Numbered from the stretch's first letter, positions 22,506-34,066 are shown. The stretch is 64,000 nt of DNA from Halobacillus litoralis (GCF_020171725.1 NZ_JAIVAJ010000006.1:310001-374000); one strand, 5' to 3'. Notes: generated by a model not told the origin, from the letters alone. Numbers and translations are program-made.

Positions 22506-23776
22506 AAATCATACAAAAATCAGACCGCCCCTCCTTAAGAAGAAGTGTCGATCAGGGGACGGAAGAACAGCGTAAGGCGGTCCAGTCCATCATTGAAGAT
22601 GTGAAGCAGCAGGGGGACGAAGCGGTGTTTCGTTACACGGAGCGGTTCGATGACGTTTCCCTTTCCAGCCTTCGCGTCACAAAAGAAGAATTCGATGCTG
22701 CCTATGATCGGATGGAGGGAGAGTTCGTCACGATTTTGGAAGAGGCGTCAGCGAATATTCGTTCATTTCACGAAAAGCAGCTCTCAACTTCCTGGTTTGA
22801 TACATCGCCGGACGGAACCATCCTCGGGCAGAAAATCACACCCCTTGATGCTGTCGGGGTTTATGTACCAGGCGGGACAGCCGCTTATCCGTCTTCTGTT
22901 TTCATGAACATCATTCCGGCTCAAGTGGCCGGGGTCGACCGGATTGTGATGGCGACACCTCCAGGGAAAGATGGAAGCGTACCGGATGGCGTACTCGTTG
23001 CAGCCCGCATTCTTGGCGTTTCGGATGTTTACAAAATCGGAGGAGCCCAGGCTGTAGCGGCACTGGCCTATGGGACGGAAAGCATCCAACCCGTCGACAA
23101 AATTACCGGTCCCGGGAATGTGTTCGTAGCTTTAGCGAAGCGAGAAGTGTTCGGAGATGTGGATATTGATATGATTGCAGGGCCGAGCGAAATCGCGGTC
23201 TTAGCAGACGAAACAGCCAGAGCGAAAGAAGTAGCAGGAGACCTGTTGTCTCAGGCTGAACACGATGCCCGTTCTTCGAGCGTCCTCATTACGACGAGTG
23301 AACAGCTCGCCAAGCAAGTGCAGGAGGAAGTGGAAGTGCAGCTTCAGACACTGCCTAGGGAAGATATTGCTCGTAAAAGTGTGGAAGACTACGGAATGAT
23401 CCTCATGTGTGACACATGGGAAGAAGCACTCGACACGGTCAATGAAATCGCCCCGGAGCACTTGGAGGTCATCAGTGAAGACCCGTTCCAAAGCCTCGCG
23501 AAAATCAAGCACGCGGGTGCTATTTTCTTAGGACCATACAGCAGTGAGCCGGTTGGGGACTACTTCGCAGGACCGAACCACGTCCTGCCGACGAATGGTA
23601 CAGCCCGCTTTTCAAGCCCGTTGAACGTAGACGATTTCGTCAAAAAATCGAGTGTGATTTCGTACAGTCAGCAGGCATTGAAAGAGCATTCAGATAAGAT
23701 TGCCCGTTTTGCCAGGTTAGAAGGACTAGAAGGACATGCAAGAGCGATTGAATCACGCAAGGAGAGATGGACATGA
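22502..23776 (+). CDS. hisD: Histidinol dehydrogenase
   Basis: Zinc- and NAD-dependent enzyme carrying out the last two oxidations to histidine. 424 residues. [22 protein letters not shown] and AEHDARSS are the family blocks. It overlaps hisG by 4 nt and hisB by 4 nt. Confidence 0.97.
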   Translation: MKIIQKSDRPSLRRSVDQGTEEQRKAVQSIIEDVKQQGDEAVFRYTERFDDVSLSSLRVTKEEFDAAYDRMEGEFVTILEEASANIRSFHEKQLSTSWFDTSPDGTILGQKITPLDAVGVYVPGGTAAYPSSVFMNIIPAQVAGVDRIVMATPPGKDGSVPDGVLVAARILGVSDVYKIGGAQAVAALAYGTESIQPVDKITGPGNVFVALAKREVFGDVDIDMIAGPSEIAVLADETARAKEVAGDLLSQAEHDARSSSVLITTSEQLAKQVQEEVEVQLQTLPREDIARKSVEDYGMILMCDTWEEALDTVNEIAPEHLEVISEDPFQSLAKIKHAGAIFLGPYSSEPVGDYFAGPNHVLPTNGTARFSSPLNVDDFVKKSSVISYSQQALKEHSDKIARFARLEGLEGHARAIESRKERWT

Positions 23777-24366
23777 CAAAAGAGCGAAAAGCACAATTAA
23801 CACGAAAAACGCGCGAGACGGACATTGAGTTGGCGTTCTCTGTAGATGGACAGGGGAACGCTGACTTGGACGTCCAGACGCCGTTTCTCAGCCATATGCT
23901 AGAACTGTTCACGAAGCACGGCTTGTTCGATTTGACGCTGAAAGGCCATGGGGATGTCGAGGTGGATGACCACCATTTGACGGAGGATATCGGCATTGTG
24001 CTTGGACAGGCTTTCCGTGAAGCGATCGGCGACAAATATGGAATGGAGCGCTATGGTTCCATGACGCTTCCGATGGACGAAACGCTCGTAACCGTAGCGG
24101 TCGATTTGAGCGATCGTCCGCATTTGGAATGGCGTGCGGAACTCCCGAAGGACCGCGTCGGTACGTTTGACACGGAGAATGTTCACGAATTCTTCTGGAA
24201 GTTTGCACTCGAAGCAAGAATGAATTTACATATCGTTCTGCATCATGGTCACAACACACACCACATTATCGAAGCGATGTTCAAAGCGCTTGCCCGGGCC
24301 CTTGATGAAGCGACTCAAATCGACCCCCGCGTAAAAGGGGTGCCGAGCACGAAAGGAAGTTTGTAA
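23773..24366 (+). CDS. hisB: Imidazoleglycerol-phosphate dehydratase
   Basis: Monofunctional HisB of 197 residues with the metal-binding histidine clusters [11 protein letters not shown] and [15 protein letters not shown] 23773 is used; it lies 7 nt after AAGGAG, whereas the in-frame ATG at 23767 would be too close. No fused histidinol phosphatase, as is usual in bacilli. Confidence 0.96.
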   Translation: MTKERKAQLTRKTRETDIELAFSVDGQGNADLDVQTPFLSHMLELFTKHGLFDLTLKGHGDVEVDDHHLTEDIGIVLGQAFREAIGDKYGMERYGSMTLPMDETLVTVAVDLSDRPHLEWRAELPKDRVGTFDTENVHEFFWKFALEARMNLHIVLHHGHNTHHIIEAMFKALARALDEATQIDPRVKGVPSTKGSL

Positions 24367-24996
24367 ATGATCGGTATCATTGATTACGGCATGGGAAACT
24401 TATTCAGCGTCTCGAAAGCACTCGAACGATTGGACGTGCCTTACAAGCTGGGCGACCGTCCGGCTGATTTGGAAGGGTGCGACGGATATATCCTTCCGGG
24501 TGTCGGCGCTTTTCCGGATGCTATGAAGGCGCTGAAGGAACACGGGTTCATCGAGTTCATCCAGTCCAAAACAGCAGCAGGCGTTCCGCTTTACGGCATC
24601 TGTCTCGGCATGCAGCTTTTGTTCGAATCCTCTGAAGAGGGCGGCGAAACGAAAGGACTCGGATTATTTCCTGGGAAAATCGTACGCTTTCCTGGTGTAA
24701 ATGAAGAAGGGAAGTCCTACAAAGTTCCGCATATGGGCTGGAACCAGCTGGACGTCCATCAACCGGATCAGCCTTTGTTGAAAGGCGTCGGCAATGAGTA
24801 TGTCTACTTCGTCCACTCTTTTGTCGCTCAAACGGACGATTCATCGGTTTTATATGCGACGGCTGACTACCATTTGGATGTACCGGCGATTGTCGGACAA
24901 GGAAACGTCGTGGCGAGTCAGTTCCACCCAGAGAAAAGCGGGCAGCCAGGCATGAAGCTGCTTGAGAATTTCTGCAAAGTAATGGTTAAACAGTGA
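24367..24996 (+). CDS. hisH: Imidazole glycerol phosphate synthase, glutaminase subunit
   Basis: Class I glutamine amidotransferase of 209 residues that feeds ammonia to HisF. The nucleophile Cys79 is in YGICLGMQLL, and the His/Glu pair is in FHPEKSG near the end. It begins directly after the hisB stop. Confidence 0.96.
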   Translation: MIGIIDYGMGNLFSVSKALERLDVPYKLGDRPADLEGCDGYILPGVGAFPDAMKALKEHGFIEFIQSKTAAGVPLYGICLGMQLLFESSEEGGETKGLGLFPGKIVRFPGVNEEGKSYKVPHMGWNQLDVHQPDQPLLKGVGNEYVYFVHSFVAQTDDSSVLYATADYHLDVPAIVGQGNVVASQFHPEKSGQPGMKLLENFCKVMVKQ

Positions 24997-25010
24997 GGAG
25001 TCTATAAATT

Positions 25011-25742
25011 ATGGCATTTACTATCTACCCAGCGATTGATATGAGAGGCGGAAAGTGCGTCCGCCTTGAGCAAGGAGATTTCAATAAAGAAACGGTGTAC
25101 GGAGAGAATCCTTTTGAAGTAGCTAAAGAATTCGCAGAGGCAGGGGCTTCCTGGATTCATATGGTGGACCTGGACGGAGCAAAAGAAGGTTCCAAGCAGA
25201 ATGCGGAGCACGTGCTGCGCGTAGCGGAAGAACTGGACTGCCGCGTTCAAATTGGCGGCGGGATACGGAAAGAAGAGGACGTCCGCTATTACTTAGACCG
25301 CGGCGTTGACCGGGTGATTATCGGTTCGTTGGCAGCCCGTGATCCCGAGCGGACGAAAGACCTGTTGAAACAGTTCGGTGGAAGAATCGCCATCGGCTTA
25401 GATGCAAGAGACGGGTTCGTGTCGACAGAGGGATGGTTGGAAGCGTCTGAAATTAAAGCGGTTGACCTTGGCCGCGAATTGGCAGAAGCCGGCGCCCAAA
25501 CGTTCATTTACACCGATATTGCTAAGGACGGGATGCTGGAAGGACCGAATGTTAAAGAAATCGTTCGCCTTGCAGAAGAAACGAAGGTGGACGTCATCGC
25601 TTCTGGTGGAATTAAGGGGCTTGAGGACTTACAGGAGCTGAAGCAGTATCAGACGGAGCATGTTATCGGTTCTATCGTTGGTAAAGCTCTTTATGCCAAC
25701 CGATTCACGCTGAAAGAAGCGCTCGAAGTGGAGGAATCGTAA
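25011..25742 (+). CDS. hisA: ProFAR isomerase
   Basis: (Beta-alpha)8 barrel enzyme of 243 residues that opens the ribose ring of ProFAR. The general acid/base Asp10 lies in AIDMRGG and a second Asp lies in YTDIAKDGM. The last base is shared with the hisF start codon. Confidence 0.96.
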   Translation: MAFTIYPAIDMRGGKCVRLEQGDFNKETVYGENPFEVAKEFAEAGASWIHMVDLDGAKEGSKQNAEHVLRVAEELDCRVQIGGGIRKEEDVRYYLDRGVDRVIIGSLAARDPERTKDLLKQFGGRIAIGLDARDGFVSTEGWLEASEIKAVDLGRELAEAGAQTFIYTDIAKDGMLEGPNVKEIVRLAEETKVDVIASGGIKGLEDLQELKQYQTEHVIGSIVGKALYANRFTLKEALEVEES

Positions 25743-26500
25743 TGCTGTCAAAACGAATCATTCCGTGTCTGGATGTAAAAGATGGCCGCGTTGTGAAGGG
25801 AATTCAGTTCGTTGAAATCAGAGACGCCGGGGACCCTGTAGAGCTTGCGAAAGTGTACGATGAACAAGGGGCTGATGAGCTTGTGTTCTTAGACATTTCA
25901 GCAACGCATGAAGGGAACAAAACGATGATTGACGTCGTTCGCCAGGTAGCCTCCGAGCTTGCGATTCCTTTTACTGTCGGCGGGGGAATCCGTACACTTG
26001 AAGATATGAAGGAGACGCTCAGGAACGGTGCGGACAAAGTATCACTCAATTCTGCTGCTGTCAATCGACCGGAGCTCATCACAGAAGGAGCGGACTACTT
26101 CGGGAGTCAGTGTATCGTCGTTGCGATTGACGCGCGGTATGATGAAGACCGTGGAACGTGGGTCGTGTACACACACGGTGGCCGTAAGCCGACGGAATGG
26201 ACGGTGACCGACTGGGCTGCAGAAGCGGTTCGGCTTGGAGCGGGGGAGATTCTGCTCACATCGATGAATCAAGACGGAGAGAAAACAGGGTTCGACCTCC
26301 CACTCTTGAAGGCCGTCCAGGAAGTTGTAACCGTCCCGGTGATTGCTTCTGGCGGCGCCGGATCCAGCGAGCACTTCTATGACGTGTTTACCGAAGTGGA
26401 TGCAGATGCTGCGCTTGCCGCTTCCATTTTTCACTACAAAGAAACATCTGTTGAACGCGTGAAGCGTGATTTGAAGGAGAAGGGAGTCGTCGTGCGATGA
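25742..26500 (+). CDS. hisF: Imidazole glycerol phosphate synthase, cyclase subunit
   Basis: Barrel enzyme of 252 residues that joins HisH-derived ammonia to PRFAR, giving imidazole glycerol phosphate and AICAR. Catalytic Asp11 is in [12 protein letters not shown], with a second Asp in VAIDARYD. The 3' end overlaps hisI by 4 nt. Confidence 0.97.
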   Translation: MLSKRIIPCLDVKDGRVVKGIQFVEIRDAGDPVELAKVYDEQGADELVFLDISATHEGNKTMIDVVRQVASELAIPFTVGGGIRTLEDMKETLRNGADKVSLNSAAVNRPELITEGADYFGSQCIVVAIDARYDEDRGTWVVYTHGGRKPTEWTVTDWAAEAVRLGAGEILLTSMNQDGEKTGFDLPLLKAVQEVVTVPVIASGGAGSSEHFYDVFTEVDADAALAASIFHYKETSVERVKRDLKEKGVVVR

Positions 26501-27120
26501 AGATAGATGAAATCAAATTCGATGAGCAGGGACTTGTTCCGGCCATCGTACAGGATGCACAATCGAAAGCGGTTCTGACGCTTGCTTATATGAATGAAGA
26601 GTCCTTGAAAAAGACATTGGAATTAAGAGAGACGGTATTCTACAGCCGCTCAAGGCAGGAGTTGTGGCATAAAGGGGCAACATCCGGAAATCATCAGAAG
26701 GTGACGGATATCCGCTATGACTGCGACCAGGATGCGCTGCTCGTTCAAGTGCTTCCCGAGGGACCTGCCTGCCATAAAGGAGACTACAGCTGTTTCTCGG
26801 ATTCGCTGGTTGAAGGTACGTCCGAAGTGAAAGATCATCGTTATGCGATTCTTGATCAGCTTCAGGAAGTTCTCGCTGAGCGGAAGGCTACCCAGCCGGA
26901 GGATTCCTATACGGCTCAACTGTTCCAGGAAGGCGTCGACCGCATTGCGAAGAAGATCGGAGAAGAAGCTGGAGAAGTCATCATAGCTGCAAAAAATGAT
27001 GATCCGGAGGAAATGGCGCTCGAGTCGGCGGATCTACTATTCCACTTACTCATGCTTCTGACGGATCGTCAAGTTCCGCTTGATGATGTGCTGTCCGTAC
27101 TGGAAAAAAGGCACTCATAA
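26497..27120 (+). CDS. hisI: Bifunctional phosphoribosyl-AMP cyclohydrolase / phosphoribosyl-ATP pyrophosphatase
   Basis: 207-residue HisI-HisE fusion. The N-terminal cyclohydrolase half carries the metal-binding CDQDALL and CHKGDYSCF elements. The C-terminal MazG-like pyrophosphatase half carries [12 protein letters not shown]. Last gene of the operon; a terminator follows 7 nt later. Confidence 0.96.
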   Translation: MKIDEIKFDEQGLVPAIVQDAQSKAVLTLAYMNEESLKKTLELRETVFYSRSRQELWHKGATSGNHQKVTDIRYDCDQDALLVQVLPEGPACHKGDYSCFSDSLVEGTSEVKDHRYAILDQLQEVLAERKATQPEDSYTAQLFQEGVDRIAKKIGEEAGEVIIAAKNDDPEEMALESADLLFHLLMLLTDRQVPLDDVLSVLEKRHS

Positions 27121-27127
27121 GGAAATG

Positions 27128-27152
27128 GAGCATCCTTGGTGATGCTCTTTTT
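27128..27152 (+). terminator. Terminator of the his operon
   Basis: Stem GAGCATC / GATGCTC, 6-nt loop, T-rich tail. Confidence 0.85.
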
Positions 27153-27206
27153 CTTGGTCTAAAGGAAGCAGGGGAATGCTGTACAATGTATGTATGATGA
27201 GACGAA

Positions 27207-27215
27207 TGATATAAT
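27207..27215 (+). promoter_or_regulatory. Extended -10 promoter upstream of the TPR gene
   Basis: TGA-TATAAT (27207-27215), with a weak -35 region. It gives a leader of about 70 nt before the ATG at 27292. Confidence 0.5.
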
Positions 27216-27291
27216 TTTTCCTATTTGTAAAGGAGAATTTATGTTATACTCCTTTATTAGTGAGATTTGTAACGGAAATAGGGGGACAGTC

Positions 27292-28299
27292 ATGACTACA
27301 TCATTAGACAGCCCGAAACAATCGAACATCATACCCTTCGTGCCGACAGGACATTTTTATTTCACACGTGGCATTCAAGCCTTTAAAAAACGCAGGTTCG
27401 ATGCTGCGGTCAAATGGTTGAAGAAAGCGGTGGAGATCGACCCGGAAGAACCACTGTATGCCTGCCAGTTATCTGTCATTTATACAGAACTCGGGTCCTA
27501 CCATGCGGCCAATCAGGTGTTGATGGATGTGTTAGCGAAGTTCGGTGATGAGTATGTCGACTGCTATTATTTAATGGCAAACAACTACGCTCATTTAGGT
27601 TTGTTAAACGATGCAAAAAAATACGCGGATGTTTATTTAAGTCATCAACAAGACGGTGAATTCAAAGAAGCGGCTGAACAGCTGATCAGCATGCTGGATT
27701 CTCTTGATGAGGACGAAGGTGAAGATGAGTGGGCCTTTGACGATGAAGACGATTTGCTCATCTATCAGGAAACCTCTTTCTATCATTTAGAGCATGAAGA
27801 ATGGGAAGAAGCCATTGCCGTCCTGAGGGAAATGATGGAGCTTTTCCCAGAGTTCACGCTAGCGAAGCATAAGTATGCCTACGCGATGTTTATGTACGGA
27901 AATGAAAAAGAGGCGATTGAAATCGAGCGCACGCGTCTTGAGGAAGAGCCTTCAAATATCCATTGCCATGTAAACTTGGCAACCTTTTATTTAGAACAGG
28001 GAAAAGAGGAAGAGGCTGCTCCGCATATCGATCGCCTTCGTAATGTATTTCCTATGCACGAACAGCAAAAGCTATCGGTAGCTGAAACACTAGCTCGGGC
28101 CGGACATTATACCGAAGCAGTGGAACGGTTCCGACTGTTAAAAGGGAAGCAGGTCATGCAGCGACGCGTATACTATAAGTGGTACAGCATCGCTTCTTAC
28201 CATACGGGAAACCCTTCAAAAGCCTTGAATTTGTGGGAACAAGGGTGCCAGAACTTTCCTAAGCTGAGTCATGAAGGTGGACCTTGGAACAGCCACTAA
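27292..28299 (+). CDS. yvcD: Tetratricopeptide-repeat protein (YvcD-like)
   Basis: 335 residues made mostly of TPR helices (for example KKRRFDAAVKWLKKAVEIDP and the LEHEEWEEAIAVLREM repeat), with a very acidic linker around residues 135-155. No membrane segment. Position upstream of trxB matches B. subtilis yvcD. ATG 27292 with GGGGGA upstream is preferred over an in-frame ATG at 27190. A protein-binding role is inferred from the repeats; the partner is unknown. Confidence 0.78.
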   Translation: MTTSLDSPKQSNIIPFVPTGHFYFTRGIQAFKKRRFDAAVKWLKKAVEIDPEEPLYACQLSVIYTELGSYHAANQVLMDVLAKFGDEYVDCYYLMANNYAHLGLLNDAKKYADVYLSHQQDGEFKEAAEQLISMLDSLDEDEGEDEWAFDDEDDLLIYQETSFYHLEHEEWEEAIAVLREMMELFPEFTLAKHKYAYAMFMYGNEKEAIEIERTRLEEEPSNIHCHVNLATFYLEQGKEEEAAPHIDRLRNVFPMHEQQKLSVAETLARAGHYTEAVERFRLLKGKQVMQRRVYYKWYSIASYHTGNPSKALNLWEQGCQNFPKLSHEGGPWNSH

Positions 28300-28392
28300 T
28301 GGCTTTCAAGCACATTGATGGACGTGATTTAAATGATTTACTATGATATGAACATGAGAACAGTCACTGTACTGTACCACAAGGAGTGATAA

Positions 28393-29349
<957 letters not shown>

Positions 29350-29443
29350 TTCCTTTTTAACGCTGTTGTAACACGCGTGCAACATTTATTCGTTACAATG
29401 GAACTGATTAATTGACCCCCTTTTAATAGATAGATCTCTATTG

Positions 29444-29475
29444 AGCACAGGTGCCATCACCTGTGCTTTTTTTTG
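29444..29475 (+). terminator. Terminator downstream of trxB
   Basis: A 10-bp stem AGCACAGGTG / CACCTGTGCT with a CCAT loop and nine Ts. It lies about 95 nt after the trxB stop; the 297-nt gap to the next gene otherwise holds only this and the promoter at 29577. Confidence 0.92.
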
Positions 29476-29576
29476 GGGTTTTATGCTGTTTGAAAGAAGA
29501 AATTCAAGCCCATCTCCATACTATTTATCAAAGCATTCGGATGGCAGAAACCTGTATAAGAATTGAATCATATTAT

Positions 29577-29606
29577 TGTAGCAGTTTGCATATTCATTGT
29601 ATAATG
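29577..29606 (+). promoter_or_regulatory. Promoter of the nudix-rapZ-yvcK-whiA operon
   Basis: TTGTAG (29577-29582), 18-nt spacer, TATAAT (29601-29606), about 40 nt before the nudix gene start. Confidence 0.6.
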
Positions 29607-29646
29607 GGATGAAGTGTCCTCTATACAACAAATGAGGTGACAATCA

Positions 29647-30108
29647 GTGCAACGTGTAGCGAATTGTATTTTAAGAGTTGATGATAAAGTACTATTATTG
29701 AAAAAGCCGAGACGTGGCTGGTATGTAGCTCCAGGTGGAAAAATGGAGGCAGGCGAAAACGTCAAAGACTCGGTAGTCCGTGAATTTTGTGAGGAAACGG
29801 GACTCAGCATTGAGAACCCGGAACTTAGAGGCTCCTTCACATTTATTATGCGGGAAGAAGAAAAAACGGTACAAGAGTGGATGATGTTCACTTTTTACTC
29901 CACAAGCTTTTCCGGAACGTTACTAGAGGAAAGTGAAGAAGGTGAACTGGAGTGGGTTCCGGTTGATGAAGTACTAGATAAACCAATGGCAGAGGGAGAT
30001 CGATTTATCTTCGACCATCTGCTGAATACTGAGGGCCAGTTGTATGGAACATTTGTCTATACGACAGATTTCAAACTGATCGACCAGGACTTGAATCCAT
30101 CCAATTGA
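29647..30108 (+). CDS. yvcI: Nudix hydrolase (YvcI-like)
   Basis: 153 residues with a full Nudix box: GGKMEAGENVKDS followed by REFCEETGL. GTG start with GAGGTG 8 nt upstream. Gene order before rapZ is that of B. subtilis yvcI. Such enzymes hydrolyse nucleoside diphosphates linked to another moiety; the substrate cannot be read from sequence. Confidence 0.88.
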   Translation: MQRVANCILRVDDKVLLLKKPRRGWYVAPGGKMEAGENVKDSVVREFCEETGLSIENPELRGSFTFIMREEEKTVQEWMMFTFYSTSFSGTLLEESEEGELEWVPVDEVLDKPMAEGDRFIFDHLLNTEGQLYGTFVYTTDFKLIDQDLNPSN

Positions 30109-30132
30109 TCTGAAAAACGGGGAGCGATCCAG

Positions 30133-31017
30133 ATGTCTGAAGCGAAAGCAAACACACAGTTAGTCATTATTACTGGAATGAGCGGTGCAGGGAAAACGAC
30201 AGCCGTACAGAGTTTTGAAGACATGGGGTTCTTCTGTGTCGATAACCTTCCCCCTGCACTTTTACCGAAATTCTTGGAGTTGATGAGAGACTCTCGCAAC
30301 AATATCGAAAATGTTGCCTTAGTGATGGACTTACGTGGTCGTGAATTCTTTGATTCATTATTCGATTCTCTGGATCGTCTAGGGAAAGAAGATTGGGTGC
30401 AGGAGCACATTCTTTTCCTTGATGCAGAAGATCAAGCACTCGTTTCAAGATATAAAGAAACGCGTCGTTCCCACCCACTCGCGAAAGATGGGCTGCCGCT
30501 TGAGGGCATCCGTAAAGAGCGCAGAATGTTGGACGAGCTGCGTGGACGCGCCCAGACGATTTTCAATACGACGACGTTGAAACCGAAAGAGCTTCGGGAA
30601 CAAATCATTGAACGATACCGAGAGCAGGAACAGCAAGTCTTTTCGATCCAGGTCGTATCCTTCGGCTTCAAGTACGGCGTTCCGATTGATGCAGACTTGA
30701 TGTTCGACGTGCGCTTTTTACCGAACCCGCACTATGTGGAACACATGCGTCCGTTGACAGGACTGAATACAGAAGTATCCTCTTACGTATTCAAATGGAC
30801 GGACACGCAGAAGTTTCTTGAGAAACTGAAGGACCTGCTTGAATTCATGCTTCCTCAGTATAAGAGGGAAGGGAAGAGCCAGTTGGTCATCGGAATTGGT
30901 TGTACCGGTGGACAGCACCGCTCCGTCGCGCTTTCGGAGCATTTGTCCGAACATTTCTCGAAAGATTTTTATACACATGTAACACATCGAGACATTGATA
31001 AAAGAAAGGGTTTGTAA
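30133..31017 (+). CDS. rapZ: RapZ/YvcJ-family nucleotide-binding protein
   Basis: 294-residue P-loop protein with GMSGAGKT at 15-22 and the C-terminal [10 protein letters not shown] element. In enterobacteria RapZ is an RNase adapter; in B. subtilis YvcJ is a GTP/ATP-binding protein linked to competence, so the RNase role should not be assumed. It is followed 3 nt later by yvcK, as usual. Confidence 0.93.
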   Translation: MSEAKANTQLVIITGMSGAGKTTAVQSFEDMGFFCVDNLPPALLPKFLELMRDSRNNIENVALVMDLRGREFFDSLFDSLDRLGKEDWVQEHILFLDAEDQALVSRYKETRRSHPLAKDGLPLEGIRKERRMLDELRGRAQTIFNTTTLKPKELREQIIERYREQEQQVFSIQVVSFGFKYGVPIDADLMFDVRFLPNPHYVEHMRPLTGLNTEVSSYVFKWTDTQKFLEKLKDLLEFMLPQYKREGKSQLVIGIGCTGGQHRSVALSEHLSEHFSKDFYTHVTHRDIDKRKGL

Positions 31018-31020
31018 TGG

Positions 31021-31980
31021 ATGGGGAATAAAAGAGAACCTCGTGTCGTCGTCATCGGCGGAGGAACGGGGATGCCGGTTTTACTTCGAGGCCTGAAAAA
31101 TTTACCGATCCATTTATCAGCCATCGTTACAGTGGCGGACGATGGGGGCAGTTCCGGACGTCTCCGGGACGAGCTTTCCATTCCAGCACCGGGTGACATT
31201 CGAAATGTAGTCGCTGCGCTTTCCGATGCGGAGCCGATGTTACTTGAACTTTTCCAGCACCGTTTTTCACAAGGGAACGGGTTGTCCGGTCATTCGATGG
31301 GGAACCTGCTTCTAGCTGCGATGACTTCGATGACAGGTGACTTCTACCGTGGGATCAAAGAGATTTCTCACGTATTGAACGTACGTGGTTCCATCTACCC
31401 CATCGCCAACCATTCCATGAATCTTCATGCGGAAATGGAAGATGGGAGCATCGTGACTGGTGAATCACGCATTCCGATGCAAAACAAGAAGATTAAAAAG
31501 GTATTTGTCAGTCCGACACCTGTTCAACCGCTTCCTGAAGCGGTTGATGCCATTAAATCAGCAGATTTGATCGTCATTTCACCCGGAAGCTTGTACACAA
31601 GCATCCTGCCGAACATCATCATTCCTGAAATCGGACAGGCATTACGGGACACGAACGCGGCGACGACTTACATCTGCAATGTGATGACGCAGAATGGGGA
31701 GACGTCTGGTTACACTGCAGCTGACCACGTTCAGGCGCTGTTTGACCATATCGGAAACGACGTCATTCAATCGGTGGTCGTGCATAATCAGCCGATTGAG
31801 CAGAAATATAAGAAGGCTTATGCCAAAGAACAAGCAGAACCTGTCATTTACGATATCGCCCGCTTGAAATCCATGGGGGTTAAAGTAATTGAGGAGGATA
31901 TCGTCGATCATAGTCAGGAGATGCTGCGACACGATACAGCGAAACTTTCACAATTGATTCATTCGATGCTTCAAAAGTGA
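31021..31980 (+). CDS. yvcK: Gluconeogenesis factor YvcK
   Basis: CofD-like fold, 319 residues. GGGTGMPVLLRGLK at the N-terminus and NGLSGHSMGNLLLAAM are family hallmarks. Needed for growth on gluconeogenic carbon and for normal envelope synthesis in B. subtilis; it binds UDP-sugars. Part of the rapZ-yvcK-whiA block. Confidence 0.95.
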   Translation: MGNKREPRVVVIGGGTGMPVLLRGLKNLPIHLSAIVTVADDGGSSGRLRDELSIPAPGDIRNVVAALSDAEPMLLELFQHRFSQGNGLSGHSMGNLLLAAMTSMTGDFYRGIKEISHVLNVRGSIYPIANHSMNLHAEMEDGSIVTGESRIPMQNKKIKKVFVSPTPVQPLPEAVDAIKSADLIVISPGSLYTSILPNIIIPEIGQALRDTNAATTYICNVMTQNGETSGYTAADHVQALFDHIGNDVIQSVVVHNQPIEQKYKKAYAKEQAEPVIYDIARLKSMGVKVIEEDIVDHSQEMLRHDTAKLSQLIHSMLQK

Positions 31981-32006
31981 GTGTTTAGATTAGGGGGTGT
32001 ACATCT

Positions 32007-32963
32007 ATGTCTTTCGCATCAGAAATCAAAAAAGAACTGACGAATGTAGAAGCAGATACGTGCTGCATGGAGTCAGAACTAGCTGCTCTCATCCGTATGA
32101 ACGGGACCTTCTCACTATCCAACCGGGAATACATCTTGGATGTGCAGACTGAGAATGCAGCGATTGCAAGACGAATCTATATGTTGATTAAGAAACTCTA
32201 TCCTTATCCAGTTGAACTTCTAGTCCGGAAGAAAATGCGACTCAAGAAGAACAATGTTTATATCGTCCGAATGACTGAACAGGCTAAGCTTGTGTTAGAG
32301 GACCTTGAAATTCTGAACGGGCCGCTGTCGATCAACCCGAATATTCCGGAGAAATACCTAAAGGAGACGTGCTGCAAGAGGGCTTATCTTCGAGGGGCGT
32401 TTCTTGCGGGGGGATCGGTCAACAATCCGGAAACTTCTTCGTATCACCTTGAAATTTATTCTTCTGATGAGGAACACAACGAAGCGTTGTGTAAGCTGAT
32501 GAATGAATTCGGTCTTCACGCCCGTACGCTTGAGCGTAAAAAAGGGTATATTACGTATTTGAAGGAAGCCGACAAGATCACGGATCTGATCAGTAACATC
32601 GGAGCGCACCAGGCTCTGTTCAAGTTCGAAGATGTCCGTATTGTAAGAGATATGCGGAACTCCGTGAACCGTCTGGTCAATTGCGAAACGGCGAACTTAA
32701 ACAAGACCATCGGGGCAGCCTTCAGACAAGTCGAGAACATTAAGTTCATTGATCGTACGGTCGGTTTACAGGCATTACCGGACAAGCTGAGAGAGATTGC
32801 TTCTCTTCGCCTGAAGCATCAGGACGTATCCTTGAAAGAGCTTGGGGAGTACGTATCCGGTGCAGCGATCAGTAAATCCGGCATCAATCACAGGCTGCGA
32901 AAAATTGATGAATTTGCCGATAAAGTACGCAAAGGCGAAGTTACGGAAAACAGCAGAAATTAA
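32007..32963 (+). CDS. whiA: DNA-binding protein WhiA
   Basis: 318 residues. The N-terminal part is a LAGLIDADG-homing-endonuclease-like domain without catalytic function ([14 protein letters not shown]). The C-terminal part is a helix-turn-helix ([20 protein letters not shown]). It affects cell division and chromosome segregation in bacilli. AGGGGGTG precedes the ATG. Confidence 0.95.
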   Translation: MSFASEIKKELTNVEADTCCMESELAALIRMNGTFSLSNREYILDVQTENAAIARRIYMLIKKLYPYPVELLVRKKMRLKKNNVYIVRMTEQAKLVLEDLEILNGPLSINPNIPEKYLKETCCKRAYLRGAFLAGGSVNNPETSSYHLEIYSSDEEHNEALCKLMNEFGLHARTLERKKGYITYLKEADKITDLISNIGAHQALFKFEDVRIVRDMRNSVNRLVNCETANLNKTIGAAFRQVENIKFIDRTVGLQALPDKLREIASLRLKHQDVSLKELGEYVSGAAISKSGINHRLRKIDEFADKVRKGEVTENSRN

Positions 32964-32983
32964 TGTTATCTATAGCCAATTCA

Positions 32984-32992
32984 TGCTATAAT
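32984..32992 (+). promoter_or_regulatory. Extended -10 promoter between whiA and crh
   Basis: TGC-TATAAT (32984-32992), with a poor -35 17 nt upstream. Transcription would start near 33000, only a few bases before the hairpin at 33006. Confidence 0.6.
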
Positions 32993-33005
32993 GGTATCAA
33001 TTCCA

Positions 33006-33034
33006 GCGCTTTCTTTATTCGAAAGCGTTTTTTC
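33006..33034 (+). terminator. Terminator or attenuator between whiA and crh
   Basis: Stem CGCTTTC / GAAAGCG with a 7-nt loop and six Ts. It ends whiA transcripts, but it also lies just after the presumed crh start site. The same GCGCTTTCT sequence recurs at 33050-33058, so the right arm could pair with either copy. Confidence 0.75.
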
Positions 33035-33044
33035 TTAAATTCAT

Positions 33045-33058
33045 TGAATGCGCTTTCT
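33045..33058. promoter_or_regulatory. cre-like CcpA site in the crh leader
   Basis: TGAATGCGCTTTCT matches TGWAARCGYTWNCW at 13 of 14 positions. A second, weaker match (12 of 14) lies at 33020-33033 over the terminator. It is downstream of the presumed start site, where CcpA acts as a roadblock. Confidence 0.55.
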
Positions 33059-33090
33059 ATTGAGGGTGTCAAAGGAAAGGAGAATGATAA

Positions 33091-33342
33091 GTGGTAGAAC
33101 GTTCAGTCACCGTAGAACTGGAGACAGGATTGCAGGCGAGACCCGCTGCACAATTCGTCCAGCAAGCCAATAAGTTTACAGCTGACATTTTTATAGAAAA
33201 AGAACAGAAGAGAGTCAACGCGAAGAGCATCATGGGTCTAATGAGCCTTGCCATCGGAATGGGAGAAGAGATTACGCTCATTACAGATGGTTCCGATGAA
33301 GAAGAAGCGTTGAAGTTTCTTGTGGACTATGTAACAAATTAA
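33091..33342 (+). CDS. crh: Catabolite repression HPr-like protein
   Basis: 83-residue paralogue of HPr. Gln15 replaces the catalytic His of HPr (GLQARPAA), so it cannot carry PTS phosphate, while Ser46 in NAKSIMG is kept for phosphorylation by HprK. Phosphorylated Crh is a CcpA co-repressor. GTG start with AAAGGAG 8 nt upstream. Confidence 0.96.
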   Translation: MVERSVTVELETGLQARPAAQFVQQANKFTADIFIEKEQKRVNAKSIMGLMSLAIGMGEEITLITDGSDEEEALKFLVDYVTN

Positions 33343-33396
33343 ACCATTATATGTGAAAAAATGAACGTACCGTTGAAACGGACATTTCTATACATG

Positions 33397-33427
33397 AAAA
33401 AAACCGCTGCCCAATGCAGCGGTTTTT
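33397..33427. terminator. Bidirectional terminator between crh and clpP
   Basis: Stem AAACCGCTGC / GCAGCGGTTT with a CCAAT loop, A run on the left and T run on the right, between convergent genes. Confidence 0.92.
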
Positions 33428-33434
33428 CAACATC

Positions 33435-34025
33435 TTATTTATCTGAGTTCTTCTCCATAACCTTGTCGATCAGTCCGTATTCTACAGCTTCGTGTGCAGA
33501 CATGAAGTTGTCACGGTCTGTGTCGCGTTCAATGACTTCGATTGGCTGGCCTGTACGCTCAGATAGGATTTGGTTCAGCTTCTCGCGCATCTTGATGATA
33601 CGTTTAGCATGAATTTCGATATCTGTCGCTTGACCCTGCGTGCCTCCAAGTGGTTGGTGAATCATCACTTCACTGTTTGGAAGGGCGAAACGCTTCCCTT
33701 TCGTACCAGCGTTTAATAGGAACGCACCCATAGAAGCTGCCATACCTGTGCAGATAGTAGATACATCAGGCTTGATGAACTGCATCGTATCGAAAATGGC
33801 CATTCCTGCTGTGATGGAACCACCTGGTGAGTTAATGTACACGGAAATGTCTTTTTCCGGATCATCAGCCGCTAGGAACAACAACTGCGCTACAACAGAG
33901 TTCGCAATGTTGTCATCAATCGGGCTGCCCAGCATGATGATACGGTCTTTAAGTAGGCGGGAGTAAATGTCATATGCGCGCTCTCCGCGGTTCGTTTGTT
34001 CAATTACTGTAGGGACTAAATTCAT
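33435..34025 (-). CDS. clpP: ATP-dependent Clp protease proteolytic subunit
   Basis: Serine protease of 196 residues that forms the double-heptamer chamber fed by ClpC, ClpX or ClpE. The catalytic triad Ser98 (GMAASMG), His123 (MIHQPLGG) and Asp172 is complete. AAGGAGG precedes the ATG. A SigA promoter and a CtsR box lie 40-70 nt upstream. Confidence 0.98.
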   Translation of the reverse strand: MNLVPTVIEQTNRGERAYDIYSRLLKDRIIMLGSPIDDNIANSVVAQLLFLAADDPEKDISVYINSPGGSITAGMAIFDTMQFIKPDVSTICTGMAASMGAFLLNAGTKGKRFALPNSEVMIHQPLGGTQGQATDIEIHAKRIIKMREKLNQILSERTGQPIEVIERDTDRDNFMSAHEAVEYGLIDKVMEKNSDK

Positions 34026-34066
34026 AGTTTTTCCTCCTTATCATCATTTAATGATGGAATACATTT

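Noticed and set aside
29350-29443. Small RNA gene between trxB and its terminator
   Set aside because: A palindromic CACGCGTG and some promoter-like hexamers are present, but none has acceptable spacing, so the stretch is treated as the trxB 3' untranslated region.
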